64,000 nucleotides of DNA. It comes from JAYWDA01 sp043747555. Its GTDB lineage: Bacteria > Bdellovibrionota > Bdellovibrionia > Bdellovibrionales > Bdellovibrionaceae. The translations under genes were made by a program, and so were the position numbers. A model generated the notes under the pieces. The model saw nothing but the letters and a program-made list of their open reading frames with translations. It was not told the origin of the DNA and searched no databases. The stretch covers positions 1 to 64,000 of the forward strand of contig JAYTOY010000081.1 of the NCBI GenBank assembly GCA_043747555.1. Reading direction: 5' to 3'. The stretch's first letter is position 1. Every line of letters begins with the position of its first letter. Below are positions 1 to 8,607 of this stretch, in pieces.

Positions 1-1
1 T

Positions 2-73
2 TTAAAAGAACAAGGTCCTAGAAAATCAGCAACACCAGTTTCTAAATTTACTGAGTTTGTACTGGCGGCATAG
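2..73 (+). CDS. C-terminal tail of an unidentified gene (truncated by window edge)
   Basis: An open frame enters from the left edge and ends at the TAG at 71-73, giving 23 residues that finish with KFTEFVLAA. The tail is vaguely reminiscent of the C-termini of LysR-type regulators, but it is too short to identify. The frame is open from the window edge, which is the only evidence for coding. Confidence 0.3.
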   Translation, partial: LKEQGPRKSATPVSKFTEFVLAA

Positions 74-91
74 ATTTTAAATCAGTAGCAC

Positions 92-140
92 CCCAGCTGT
101 AAAAACGGACATTATAATTATTTTGAACTTTAATGACGCT
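92..140 (-). pseudogene. Partial copy of DsbA-like lipoprotein gene segments
   Basis: Positions 92-110 are identical over 19 nt to 1359-1377, the 3' end of the DsbA-like lipoprotein gene. Positions 121-140 match 1801-1820 of the same gene with one mismatch. In the source gene these blocks lie about 420 bp apart; here they are nearly adjacent and in the same orientation. On the minus strand the second block still encodes SVIKVQN, as in the gene. This looks like a decayed, internally deleted duplicate. The surrounding sequence is not clearly related, so the call is tentative. Confidence 0.4.
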
Positions 141-189
141 GCCTGAAGTAGGTTCCCTAGCACAGGCCCATTTCTTTCAGGAGTGTCCG

Positions 190-1305
190 CTAGTCACAAA
201 TTAAAATTCCTTTTGTTTTTCTGGGGTCAGTTTCGTTTAAACCAACAGCGACACATTGAATTTTACGACCGGCAAGCTCAGAAAAAGAATTCAGTGGTTT
301 AAGATCTTCATCATTAACTTTGCCCGCTTTTGCCTCGATCGCCCAAACTGATGAGCCTATCGAGACAATAAAGTCGACCTCTAGACCAGAGCGAGTTCGA
401 AAAAACTGAATCTTGCCTTTAATATTTTTTGCCAGAAGGGAATTTTTAATTTGATTGTAAAGAAAATGTTCAAAAACAAATCCTTTTCTTTCCGGGGATA
501 GCTCATAGCTATCGACCAAGGCATTGCGAACGCCATTATCAAAAAAATAAAAACGAGGATGAGAAATAAAATCGGCTTGCTCTGCTTCAGCGTAGGAGTC
601 GCATCGATCCACCATTAATGTGTCTTGAAGAATTTCAAAAAAACGAACGCAAGTGGTTCTAGATATTTTTGCTCGCCGAGAGATCTTGGAATAATCAAGA
701 ATCTGTCCTGCAGAAATGGCGGCTTCATTTAAAAACCTGGAAAATCCTTGCAGATTTTGAACGATGGCTTCGGCCTGAATTTCTTCACGAAGGTAAGTTC
801 CCGCATAAGAATCTAGCAGAGAAGAACAGAATTCATTATCTGGATGAACAACAATATCTGGAAGAGACCCAAACTGCAGTAATCTTGTGGTTGAAGTGTC
901 TTTTGGGATTTCAGCGCCGCAGAGTCCCCCCATATGGAAAACAAGCAAGCGTCCAGGAAGTAAATTAGCATGTCCCCGCCGAAGTTTACGAGCACTTGAG
1001 CCAGAGAGATAAAACTTCAATCGACCATTGGACTCATCAATCAGGGCTTGGACCGAGTTCAGCAAGGAAGGAATTCTTTGAATTTCATCAATAAATATAG
1101 TTTTGAAATTGCCAGCCTCGACGATCTGCTCCAGTCGTCCAGGTTCTGAAGTGTAGCGATGGTATTCAGATTCTTTGGATAAATTAATGGTTAAATCCGG
1201 GTTGAGCGAGCGTATGAGCGTGGATTTTCCGACTTGGCGGGGACCCAGCAGCAGACAACTTTTAGGTGATTTTTTCAATTTTTCAGAAATAATTCTATCT
1301 ATCAC
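190..1305 (-). CDS. AAA+ ATPase with DUF4143 C-terminal domain
   Basis: The 371-residue protein has a Walker A motif GPRQVGKS at residues 21-28, a Walker B segment (TIFIDEIQRI) and a GSSARKLRRG segment typical of DUF4143 ATPases. A winged-helix-like middle follows. The C-terminal part contains EVDFIV then AIEAKAG, the D...ExK pattern of a PD-(D/E)XK-like fold. The family is widespread and its role is not established. The start is a GTG at 1303-1305 with no Shine-Dalgarno; a perfect 12-bp inverted repeat lies directly against it. It is a paralogue of the gene at 17952. It sits alone between a DsbA-like gene and its decayed copy, suggesting insertion or rearrangement. Confidence 0.85.
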   Translation of the reverse strand: MIDRIISEKLKKSPKSCLLLGPRQVGKSTLIRSLNPDLTINLSKESEYHRYTSEPGRLEQIVEAGNFKTIFIDEIQRIPSLLNSVQALIDESNGRLKFYLSGSSARKLRRGHANLLPGRLLVFHMGGLCGAEIPKDTSTTRLLQFGSLPDIVVHPDNEFCSSLLDSYAGTYLREEIQAEAIVQNLQGFSRFLNEAAISAGQILDYSKISRRAKISRTTCVRFFEILQDTLMVDRCDSYAEAEQADFISHPRFYFFDNGVRNALVDSYELSPERKGFVFEHFLYNQIKNSLLAKNIKGKIQFFRTRSGLEVDFIVSIGSSVWAIEAKAGKVNDEDLKPLNSFSELAGRKIQCVAVGLNETDPRKTKGILICD

Positions 1306-1334
1306 GTGGTCATTTTTACATCAAAAATGACCAC
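1306..1334 (-). promoter_or_regulatory. 29-bp palindrome abutting the ATPase start codon, likely operator/promoter
   Basis: GTGGTCATTTTT (1306-1317) and AAAAATGACCAC (1323-1334) form a perfect 12-bp inverted repeat around a 5-nt centre, touching the GTG start at 1303-1305. On the minus strand a -10-like TAAAAA (1313-1318) lies inside the repeat, with a -35-like TTGCTA 16 nt upstream. A dimeric regulator, perhaps the ATPase itself, could bind here. The repeat is observed; the regulatory role is inferred. Confidence 0.55.
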
Positions 1335-1355
1335 TAGCAAGTTAAATATTGAGCG

Positions 1356-2768
1356 TTACCCAGCTGTAAAAACGGACTTCATCCGGCGCCAGAAAGCTCC
1401 TAAAGTAGAGCTTTTTGTTTGCACCTTGCGATCAATGATTTCACGTAAATCCTCTTGGCTGATCACGCCCTCGAGCGGTTCCCCGTCAACGAGCACAGCT
1501 GGCTGCGAAACACCCATGCTGCCTGAAAAATCTAAATGTTGATTCAGCAAAGCTTGATGCTGGCGACTTAAGAAACATTTTTTAAACTCTTCTGTGTTTG
1601 CGCCAATTTTTTGAACTGTGTCGTTGATTGACGTTTCATCCACACCGGGGGGATTTGTGGCGTAAACCTCAGCGAATTGTTTGAAATATTTTTTACCTTG
1701 GCTATGGGTGCACAGCGCCGCTTCGGCCACCATGCGGGAATCACGATCGTTGCTAGAAAATAAGAAATGAAAACCGGTTCTGATATGCCCGTTGTAATCA
1801 TTTTGAACTTTAATAACGCTATCCAAAGCTTGGCGACAAGGACCGCAAACTAAATCACCGAAATAAAGAACGCTGATGGGGGCATCGCTTACGCCCCAAA
1901 GGGTTTCCCAGTCGCCGGGAACCTTTACCTGGAAAGCGGGTGGGAATTCATGAACCTTGATGGTTCCTTTCATCAGGTTTTTAACAACATACTGCTCAAT
2001 CAGCGTGTTATCTCGTTTTTCCATGGCGACATTTTGCAAAGACTCAGTTTGTTCTTTTGTGATATCGGCGCGCTTGATATTGGATTGAGTTAAGAAGCTT
2101 TCAAATTCAGCTTCGGTTGCCGGTTTGCTTTCGGATAAGATATGTTTTTTGATATAGCCATCGATTTCTAATTTTTCAGCGTGAGCGGCATCCAGCAGGG
2201 CTCTGCGAACTAAGATGCCTTTAAGCCTATTTAAGTTTTCATGAAAAGCACGGGATTTAATAAGTGCTAATCGAACGCTGGCTTTTTCAACATCCTGAGC
2301 GCGAACTTGTTGATCACCCCACTGCGCAATCACATCTTTATCTGGAGGAGTTTGTTTAAACTGAATTTTTGCTTTTGGATTTAAAACAAGACCCCAAGAT
2401 TTGGCGAGCTCTGCCGGAGACTTTGCTGCTTCTGGTAAATAAAGATCCAGTTCAGGGTCATTCATCTTTTGCGTACTAGCCACAAATTTACGCAAAATAA
2501 ATTCCAGGCGAATCATGTTTTCCTGATTTTTAAAATCTTTATAAACTGGATTTTGGCTGGTGATTTGTTCAACAGAAACTGTATCCTTGTTATAAGATGC
2601 ATAAACTTCTGGTTTGTCTGATTTTTCAAATTCGAATTCAATAGGGCTGCCGGGCAGGTGCATCGTTTCTTTGCCACTTGAACAACCAGTGCTCAATGCA
2701 AGAGTCGTTAAAAAAGACAGTGAAATTAAAGCTTTCGAAAATAAACGAACATTCAAGTTTGTGCGCAT
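1356..2768 (-). CDS. DsbA-family thioredoxin-fold lipoprotein with SurA-like N-terminal region
   Basis: The 470-residue protein starts with a signal peptide and lipobox ending at Cys29 (LSTGC). Residues about 55-260 resemble the N-terminal helical region of SurA/PrsA-type chaperones, with two VxAxxG-like openings. The C-terminal domain is a DsbA-like thioredoxin fold with the redox motif CGPC at residues 308-311 and a likely cis-proline in QPAVLVDG. CGPC is a thioredoxin-type dipeptide, unlike CPHC of classical DsbA. The protein probably handles disulfides in the periplasm while anchored to a membrane. It is monocistronic. Its 3' end is partly duplicated at 92-140. Confidence 0.8.
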   Translation of the reverse strand: MRTNLNVRLFSKALISLSFLTTLALSTGCSSGKETMHLPGSPIEFEFEKSDKPEVYASYNKDTVSVEQITSQNPVYKDFKNQENMIRLEFILRKFVASTQKMNDPELDLYLPEAAKSPAELAKSWGLVLNPKAKIQFKQTPPDKDVIAQWGDQQVRAQDVEKASVRLALIKSRAFHENLNRLKGILVRRALLDAAHAEKLEIDGYIKKHILSESKPATEAEFESFLTQSNIKRADITKEQTESLQNVAMEKRDNTLIEQYVVKNLMKGTIKVHEFPPAFQVKVPGDWETLWGVSDAPISVLYFGDLVCGPCRQALDSVIKVQNDYNGHIRTGFHFLFSSNDRDSRMVAEAALCTHSQGKKYFKQFAEVYATNPPGVDETSINDTVQKIGANTEEFKKCFLSRQHQALLNQHLDFSGSMGVSQPAVLVDGEPLEGVISQEDLREIIDRKVQTKSSTLGAFWRRMKSVFTAG

Positions 2769-2882
2769 AGTTTTTCCTTTTTGATATGGAAAATCTTATC
2801 ACAAATTAGAAACGCGAGTTAATCCCAAACACAGATTTAGCTGGATGAAAGTCCGGGACATGTTTAGCTTAAGGCGACTCCA

Positions 2883-3862
2883 TCATTGCGGTAACCGCAT
2901 TTGCTGAGCCATTAACAAATTATAGGTCCTGCAAAGCAAGCGCAAATTATCCTGTGAACTAGACCCTCCCCAAGTGACGGGGGTAATATGATCAATCTGA
3001 AGTTGAAATTGAGATCCGCAGCGCAGTCCATTCGCCGTTATGAATTGGCAGCAACCTTGAGCTTGAGTGAAGAGCTGTCTTTTGGTGTGCACAGGAATTG
3101 GCACGCGCTTTCGTGGACCTCCCAAATTTATATCTGAGGTTTGTGGATTTTTAAACTCCGCAGCGGAGCCCGATTGCGGTTTTTGCGATAATTCAAAACC
3201 TGCCTCACTTTGACTTGGTTGTAGATCATTTTTAACAGGTTTACCCATTTTAGATTGATTTAACTTTGTAGCAAGTGCCGTGATAACTTCAGCCCATGAA
3301 CCGTTGTGAACAACATGGGATAGAAAGCTTTTAGCTTGTTTGAGTTCTTCGAATTGCTCTTTTGTAAAAGTGGTCTCTACGCGAACAGATTTATCTTTTT
3401 GCGGTCTGACAATCTCTTGGATCTTAATAGGTATGTCGAATTCTTTTGCCAGTACTTGCCTTGTTTCAAAGCCGTTACATGATTCAAGCTTTTCTAAGAT
3501 TTCTTGAGTCTTTTTAACTGAAGGTATCTCTCCTTTCTTAGCATCTGACTCTAAGCATTTTTGTAAAAGACAAGCTTGGCCGCATCAATTCTTCAAATGG
3601 CAGAAGCTTCTGAGTAGCCATACTTTTTAGTCATCATGGTGTACATACTATCAAAGCCAAGATCAGCATAAAGTCTACGATTCATAATTTCTAAGATATG
3701 AGATAACACCAAGTGCATAATCTTGCGTTCCGTTTGAACAAGATTCCCAGTTCTATGAAGCAGATCATCGTTATAAATGTATTTCAAATCATGAATAGTA
3801 TTTAAGTCTGGGGTAAAGCTTAGATTAAAATTTGAATTCACCGCAGAAAGAATTAACTCCAT
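2883..3862 (-). pseudogene. Broken HNH endonuclease-family gene
   Basis: The N-terminal part begins at the ATG at 3860-3862 and shows the RRLYADLGF and YGYSEASA motifs of Bdellovibrio HNH proteins. A TGA at 3593-3595 interrupts it where relatives carry Arg. Translation past the stop reads RIDAAKLV, then the frame is lost between about 3552 and 3584. The other frame continues without a stop to 2883, through QIDHITPV and NLRLLC. About 25 residues expected between the two parts seem to be missing. The final catalytic His of HNH is Tyr here (CRTYN instead of CRxHN). A nonsense codon, a frameshift and a lost catalytic residue make it a decayed gene. Confidence 0.8.
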
Positions 3863-3863
3863 A

Positions 3864-4019
3864 TCATGGAATTTTCGGGTGCAATTTTAGGTATTCTTGC
3901 GCGCCATTTGCAATTGGAGATATTCAAAATTTGCATCTCATAGCTCTCATAAATCGTTTGTCTTGAGATAATTTTTCACAAATGTCGCCGGGATCAAAAA
4001 CGTTATTATCTATAAACAT
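3864..4019 (-). pseudogene. Tiny ORF interrupted by a stop, upstream of the HNH pseudogene
   Basis: An ATG at 4017-4019 opens 31 codons (MFIDNNVFDPGDICEKLS...) ending at TGA 3924-3926. The same frame then continues 19 codons to a TGA at 3864-3866, one base before the HNH pseudogene start. No Shine-Dalgarno is visible. The product is not recognised. It may be a small gene decaying together with its neighbour, or chance. Confidence 0.25.
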
Positions 4020-4277
4020 GATTTAATTGTGTGATACAAAAAATACTCGCAAGAACTATTTTAAAAATGTTTAAAAATTTAAATAAATTAACGCAGATAT
4101 TTCTACATTTGATTCGTAGCTTGGGCTCCGCTTCGGAGCTCATCCAAGAGTTCGACTCCACTACAAAAGGTCATCCATTTGTGTCTGCCTAAAAACAAAA
4201 CCTAATTCGTCAAGCTGCTTCCGCAAAAGAGCCCCGGTCAAAATGAACTTCGCCATATAACGCGAGTACAAGCCCTC
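4020..4277. other. Non-coding stretch without recognisable genes
   Basis: No convincing open frame is seen. It contains a short perfect hairpin, GCTCCG-CTT-CGGAGC, at 4125-4139. A near-identical palindromic core (CTCCG-CAG-CGGAG, 3156-3168) occurs inside the HNH pseudogene. Nothing else stands out. Confidence 0.5.
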
Positions 4278-4299
4278 CCTGCTGCAAAATTCCAGCAGG
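4278..4299 (-). terminator. Hairpin just downstream of the S9 peptidase gene
   Basis: CCTGCTG (4278-4284) and CAGCAGG (4293-4299) form a perfect 7-bp stem with an 8-nt loop, starting 2 nt after the peptidase stop on the minus strand. There is no clear T-tract after it, so it may stabilise the 3' end rather than act as a classical intrinsic terminator. Confidence 0.4.
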
Positions 4300-4301
4300 C
4301 C

Positions 4302-6257
4302 TTAGAAAGGACCCATCAAATGATTAATAAAAAACTGTAAAGTATGACCTCGTTCTAAAGCTTGGTTCTCTTTCTTCTGGCTGCCGTGACCTTCGTCAGC
4401 GAAAACAATCAGCTGTGAAGAAATATTCTTTTTTTGCAAAGCATCTTGAATTTGAATTGCTTCACCCACGGGAACACGGGGATCGTTGGCACCTTGAATA
4501 ATCATCAAGGGTGCTTTGACCTGATCTAAATAAGTGATCGGACTTAACTTTAGTAAAATATCTTTTTGAGTTTCAGGATCTCCGTACTCGGACGTCCGCA
4601 AAATACGGCGGTAAGGAGCTGTATTCTGCAAAAACGTATAGAGGTTGCTCATGCCAACATTGGCAACACCCGCATCGTAAGCTCCAGCAAACATGGTCAT
4701 TGCCATCAGTGTCGAGTAACCGCCGTAACTGCCACCCATCACACCCACTTTTGGTACCAGGCCACCATAAGCCCACTTCGATTTTATAAATCGAGCCGCG
4801 TCCTCGATGTCAGTAATTACGTTTAAGCGTTTTTCTTTGTTGTCAGAATCAAGCCAAGTTTTTCCGTAGCCTTCGCTGCCGCGAACATTGGGTTCGACAA
4901 ATACAAAACCGGCATCGACAAAAAGTTGCAAGTAGGGCGAAAAACCCGGAACGCTTTGTCCTTCTGGTCCACCGTGAAAATGAACGACTACTGGACAACT
5001 TTTATTCACACACTGGGCAGGTCTTCGAACAAACATGGGAATTTGAACGCCATCGCGACTGGGATAATATTCTAATTCAGAACGGACAAACTTTTTAACA
5101 TTCACTTCAGGAACGCTGGCCGTCACCCAAGAAGTTAATTTTCCACTGCTAAAATTATAAGAAAAATTAGATCTTGGAGCCTGGGCATAAGAAATCGCAA
5201 GCATTAAATTTTTTCCGTCCTGCGAAAACGCCCCTGCGACAACATGATCAGCGCCTTTAAAATCGGGAATCTTGAATTCAGAAAAACGATCGGCATCCAA
5301 GCCTTTTAATTTGGTGTAACCACCCTCGTTGATTTGATACACGATTTTAGTTTTATCATGATCCATGTTAAAACTTTCAATTTCGTGCTTTATCAAAGGG
5401 CTGATCGGGTCAAATTTTCCATCCTTAAATTTATAAAGCCTAGAAAACTCTTCAAACTTAGGTGTTAAAATAATAAATTCGCCCTCGTGCTTTGAATAAG
5501 CGACGGTGTATTCTTCTTTTTCATTTTGTCCCACAATAGGCTTTAAAGATTTCGTGCTTGGTGTGAACTCAAAATACTCGGAACTTCTTGAGCCGGTTTG
5601 TTTGACCAGCAACAAATTTCCATTTTTCCTGTGATCTGCGACGTACCACAAGCCCGGCTGATCAAAAACCAGCTCTGTTTTTTGTGACTTTAAATTATAC
5701 CGATAAATAACATTGGCATCAGGCTTAACATCATTAGCCGAAAAATAAATCCACTCAGAATCATCAGTGATAAATGAAACACTTGACCTCACTTTTGCTT
5801 TTAGAAAAACTTTGACCAAATCGCCACCTTCAGGTGATTGCAGAAAGATCCCTGGATTTTCCTGACCATCTTCGTCGCGACTTAGAACCAACCATTTTCC
5901 ATCTCGGGTGATGTCAGTCAACATCGTCGCATCTTTCCCGCCAGTCATTTGCACAGGGAAAGTATTCGGAGCCTCCAGTCGCCAAACATGAGTTTGTCCG
6001 CTGACTTTCCAAGTAAAAAATAGCTGCTTGTTATTGGGATGAATCATGCCCATACCTGGACTTAAAACATCAAGACTTTTTTTAATTTTAGTTAACATGG
6101 CTTCTGGCAATGCCGGTGGAGAAAACTTTTTAAGGGTCTCGGGGCTGACCGAATCTTTTCCAAGGCCGGCATAGCTTTCATTTTTCGCAGTCGGTTTCTG
6201 GGCACAAGCTAACAATCCGAATAAAATAAATAAATAAAAAAACCGCATGATCTTCAC
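4302..6257 (-). CDS. S9 family prolyl-oligopeptidase-type lipoprotein
   Basis: The 651-residue protein has a short signal peptide with a lipobox ending at Cys18 (FGLLAC), so it is probably a membrane-anchored periplasmic peptidase. Residues 60-390 form a beta-propeller-like N-terminal domain. The C-terminal alpha/beta-hydrolase domain carries the nucleophile in GGSYGG (Ser510), Asp592 in GANDPRV and His624 in DEGHG, a complete S9 triad. HGGPEG (428-433) forms the oxyanion region. A Shine-Dalgarno GGAGTGA precedes the ATG. It is likely to degrade peptides, which fits a predator living on prey protein. It appears monocistronic. Confidence 0.9.
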   Translation of the reverse strand: MKIMRFFYLFILFGLLACAQKPTAKNESYAGLGKDSVSPETLKKFSPPALPEAMLTKIKKSLDVLSPGMGMIHPNNKQLFFTWKVSGQTHVWRLEAPNTFPVQMTGGKDATMLTDITRDGKWLVLSRDEDGQENPGIFLQSPEGGDLVKVFLKAKVRSSVSFITDDSEWIYFSANDVKPDANVIYRYNLKSQKTELVFDQPGLWYVADHRKNGNLLLVKQTGSRSSEYFEFTPSTKSLKPIVGQNEKEEYTVAYSKHEGEFIILTPKFEEFSRLYKFKDGKFDPISPLIKHEIESFNMDHDKTKIVYQINEGGYTKLKGLDADRFSEFKIPDFKGADHVVAGAFSQDGKNLMLAISYAQAPRSNFSYNFSSGKLTSWVTASVPEVNVKKFVRSELEYYPSRDGVQIPMFVRRPAQCVNKSCPVVVHFHGGPEGQSVPGFSPYLQLFVDAGFVFVEPNVRGSEGYGKTWLDSDNKEKRLNVITDIEDAARFIKSKWAYGGLVPKVGVMGGSYGGYSTLMAMTMFAGAYDAGVANVGMSNLYTFLQNTAPYRRILRTSEYGDPETQKDILLKLSPITYLDQVKAPLMIIQGANDPRVPVGEAIQIQDALQKKNISSQLIVFADEGHGSQKKENQALERGHTLQFFINHLMGPF

Positions 6258-6348
6258 TCCACGTTAAGGGCTAATTTCGATAAGTTCTTATTGGGAAGCA
6301 CAACGCAAGCCTTGTCAATATTCAGGTCAGCTAAGGGTTGACCGGTCT

Positions 6349-6588
6349 GTGACAAAAGATAGCCTGATGAAAAAACTTAGTTTTGTTTCTCACCATCTAG
6401 CTTCAAAAGATTATTTGATGGGTCACCAGTATACAGTTGCAGATGCGTATCTATTCACAATTCTAAATTGGACGAAGATGATGAAGATGGATTTGGCCTC
6501 TGTCGCGCCACTGCTGGGCTTTATCGAAAGAGTCAAAACTAGACCTGCGACTTTGGCCACTATGAAGGCTGAGGGCCTTTTGAAGTAA
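6349..6588 (+). pseudogene. Truncated glutathione S-transferase, C-terminal domain only
   Basis: The 79 residues match the C-terminal helical domain of bacterial GSTs: YTVADAYLFTILNW is the conserved N-cap/hydrophobic staple region, and the end MKAEGLLK is typical of GstA. The N-terminal thioredoxin-fold domain that binds glutathione is absent, and the sequence upstream in the same frame does not resemble it. A full-length protein would be about 200 residues. The frame can start at GTG 6349 or ATG 6367, neither with a good ribosome site. It is most likely a 5'-deleted remnant. Confidence 0.7.
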
Positions 6589-6703
6589 GCTCGGTCAATC
6601 ATTACAACTTCGTCACAAAATCGTGGTCTCTCCATCACAAATATAAGGGGATTTCAGATTATACTGTCTTCTCAAGCCACATGAATTTTGTTAGGGGGAC
6701 AAT

Positions 6704-7039
6704 ATGTACACTGAAGATGTAACTGTTGATTACAAGGGGTTTAAGCCTAATCAAAGTATCATTAAGCATATGAAGTCCATTACGGATCATCTTTATTACG
6801 ATTCGCCCAGTGAATCTTGTATCAAAGCGACCTTTGCGCGCGCCGGAAAAGCCGGCTACACAGGAATTGTTAAAATTAATTCCTCGGTGGGATCGTTTGT
6901 CGCAAAAGCGCTGGGTGATGATATTAATTCTTTAAGTGATACCTTGTTCAAACAAGTTCGAAATCAATTGAAAGAGTGGAAAACAACACGATTTCTTGAA
7001 CCCGCCACTGGCTGTGAACGCTATGGTAAAACGGTTTAA
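6704..7039 (+). CDS. Small protein resembling ribosome hibernation factor (HPF/RaiA) domain
   Basis: The 111-residue protein starts after a good Shine-Dalgarno (AGGGGG, 6693-6698). Its pattern, a beta strand with KATFARAG, then GYTGIVKINSS, then FVAKALGDDINSLSDTLFKQVRNQLKEW, recalls the beta-beta-alpha end of HPF/RaiA proteins. The similarity is only by eye and key rRNA-contacting residues cannot be verified. If correct, it would bind the 30S decoding site under stress. Its stop overlaps the stop of the opposing radical SAM gene by 4 bp, and its terminator lies within that gene. Confidence 0.5.
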   Translation: MYTEDVTVDYKGFKPNQSIIKHMKSITDHLYYDSPSESCIKATFARAGKAGYTGIVKINSSVGSFVAKALGDDINSLSDTLFKQVRNQLKEWKTTRFLEPATGCERYGKTV

Positions 7040-8607
7040 AGCTCTTTAGTTTTTAGATGTTTTTGTTGGCGCTTCGGAACCGTCAGCTCAGAATTTTCAA
7101 AGGAGGTCACAGTGGCCTCCTTTTTTTTGCCTTCAGAATAATCCTTTAAATAATGAGGCAAATCTCTTTTTACTGAACCCGTGTAATCACTGACCAGAAT
7201 TATCTTTGCTTCCGACGGATCCAATTGCAAATTTTGAGTTAAATAAACCCAAGCGCTCTCAACTAATTTTAAAAGTGCAATCCCATGTCCTTCCGGATGT
7301 CGAGCCGATAAGTAGTCAACAAACTCCATATAATACCAAAAAAAAGAAAGTTCTTTCTGCTCCGCTTGCTGTTTAAAAAAACCTAACAAATTTGGAAAAT
7401 TTCCACTGTTGGCGTAAAGATCCCAAAATTTTGAAAACCGCACCATTTTTTGAATCAAGGGATAGGCCATATCTTTGGTTTGCAGAATTTGAAAGGGCGG
7501 ATGATCTTGATAGACCATTTTAAAAGTTTGATCATGCCGAACAATGGGCGTTCCTTTCAATCGCTTTAAAAGTCCGACTTGCACTTCATCGGGCCCACAA
7601 GCTAGTAACTGATCAAAGCCAATCCCAAAGCTTTCAATACTTTCGCCCGGCAAACCAACTATTAAGTCGGCATGGGTGTGCACGCCTGATTCGGCTTTTA
7701 AAAACGAAAAATTATCTTTGATTTTAGTATAATCTTGCCGCCGTGAAACATTCTTTGCGACTTCAGGATTCCAAGTTTGAATACCAACTTCAAACTGCAG
7801 GGCACCGGCTGGAAACTGTTTGATCAGCTCTTTCAACTCTTGGGGCAAGCGATCAGGAACTAATTCAAAATGCATAAAAAGACCGTGATGCATTCGTTCC
7901 AGGAAAAAAGTCAGGATGGCTTGGCTGGTTTTAGGACTTAAATTAAAAGTGCGATCAACAAACTTAAACTGCCTAGCCCCTCGACGAATCAAATCGTCCA
8001 TATCTGCTAAAAATTTTTCTAAGGGAAAGCTGCGGACAATGGTGTCCAATGAGGAAAGGCAATATTCACATTTATAGGGGCAGCCGCGCGAAGCCTCGAC
8101 ATAAAGGACTCGATTTTTAATATCTGAATCAGAATACAAGCCATAAGGCGAAGCGATCGTCGAAATATCGGGCAAAGGTCCTTTGATTAATTTTGTTTCC
8201 GGTGGTTCGCCCTGCAGAATGTTTTGGCAAAATTCATAAAATAAGAAATCAGCCTCGCCTTTAATGGTGTAGTCCGCCCACTGATAAATATCCTGTTTTT
8301 CGGTCTCATAGCTGACTTCGGGGCCACCGATAACAACGACCAATTCAGGCCGCAATTTTTTAAGTAAAATAACTAGATCCAAGCTGGGTCGGGCATTCCA
8401 AATATAAACACCAAGGCCGACAATGACTGGGTTTTGTCGCAAAATATTTTCTGCAATCACCCGCACGTCTTGCGCTAGGGTGTATTCCAAAATTTGAGTC
8501 TGCGCCTGCAGATCCTTCATATTGGCATAAAGATATCTTAAGCCAAAAGCCGCATGTTGATATGTGGAATTTAAAGTGACTAGTAAAATATTTTTATTTT
8601 CAGTCAT
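7036..8607 (-). CDS. B12-binding domain radical SAM protein
   Basis: The 523-residue protein has an N-terminal cobalamin-binding-like Rossmann domain (residues about 5-140, with GLGVYIWNA and VVIGGPEVSYE) and a radical SAM domain with the cluster motif CPYKCEYC. The C-terminal region resembles DUF4080. The family includes BchE-like and methyl-transfer enzymes; the substrate is unknown. Its start overlaps the stop of the RlmK-like gene by 4 bp (8604-8607), so both are probably co-transcribed and translationally coupled. The last codons (KKKEATV) overlap a terminator that acts on the other strand. Confidence 0.85.
   Translation of the reverse strand: MTENKNILLVTLNSTYQHAAFGLRYLYANMKDLQAQTQILEYTLAQDVRVIAENILRQNPVIVGLGVYIWNARPSLDLVILLKKLRPELVVVIGGPEVSYETEKQDIYQWADYTIKGEADFLFYEFCQNILQGEPPETKLIKGPLPDISTIASPYGLYSDSDIKNRVLYVEASRGCPYKCEYCLSSLDTIVRSFPLEKFLADMDDLIRRGARQFKFVDRTFNLSPKTSQAILTFFLERMHHGLFMHFELVPDRLPQELKELIKQFPAGALQFEVGIQTWNPEVAKNVSRRQDYTKIKDNFSFLKAESGVHTHADLIVGLPGESIESFGIGFDQLLACGPDEVQVGLLKRLKGTPIVRHDQTFKMVYQDHPPFQILQTKDMAYPLIQKMVRFSKFWDLYANSGNFPNLLGFFKQQAEQKELSFFWYYMEFVDYLSARHPEGHGIALLKLVESAWVYLTQNLQLDPSEAKIILVSDYTGSVKRDLPHYLKDYSEGKKKEATVTSFENSELTVPKRQQKHLKTKEL
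7099..7128 (+). terminator. Strong intrinsic terminator embedded in the opposing gene
   Basis: On the plus strand AAAGGAGGTCA (7099-7109) pairs with TGGCCTCCTTT (7113-7123), an 11-bp stem with one T-G wobble and a 3-nt loop, followed by a run of eight T (7121-7128). It lies 60 nt after the stop of the HPF-like gene and inside the 3' coding end of the radical SAM gene on the other strand. Confidence 0.85.

Noticed and set aside
4150..4159. GTTCGACTCC resembling a tRNA T-loop
   Set aside because: The flanking bases do not form a T-stem and there is no acceptor stem.
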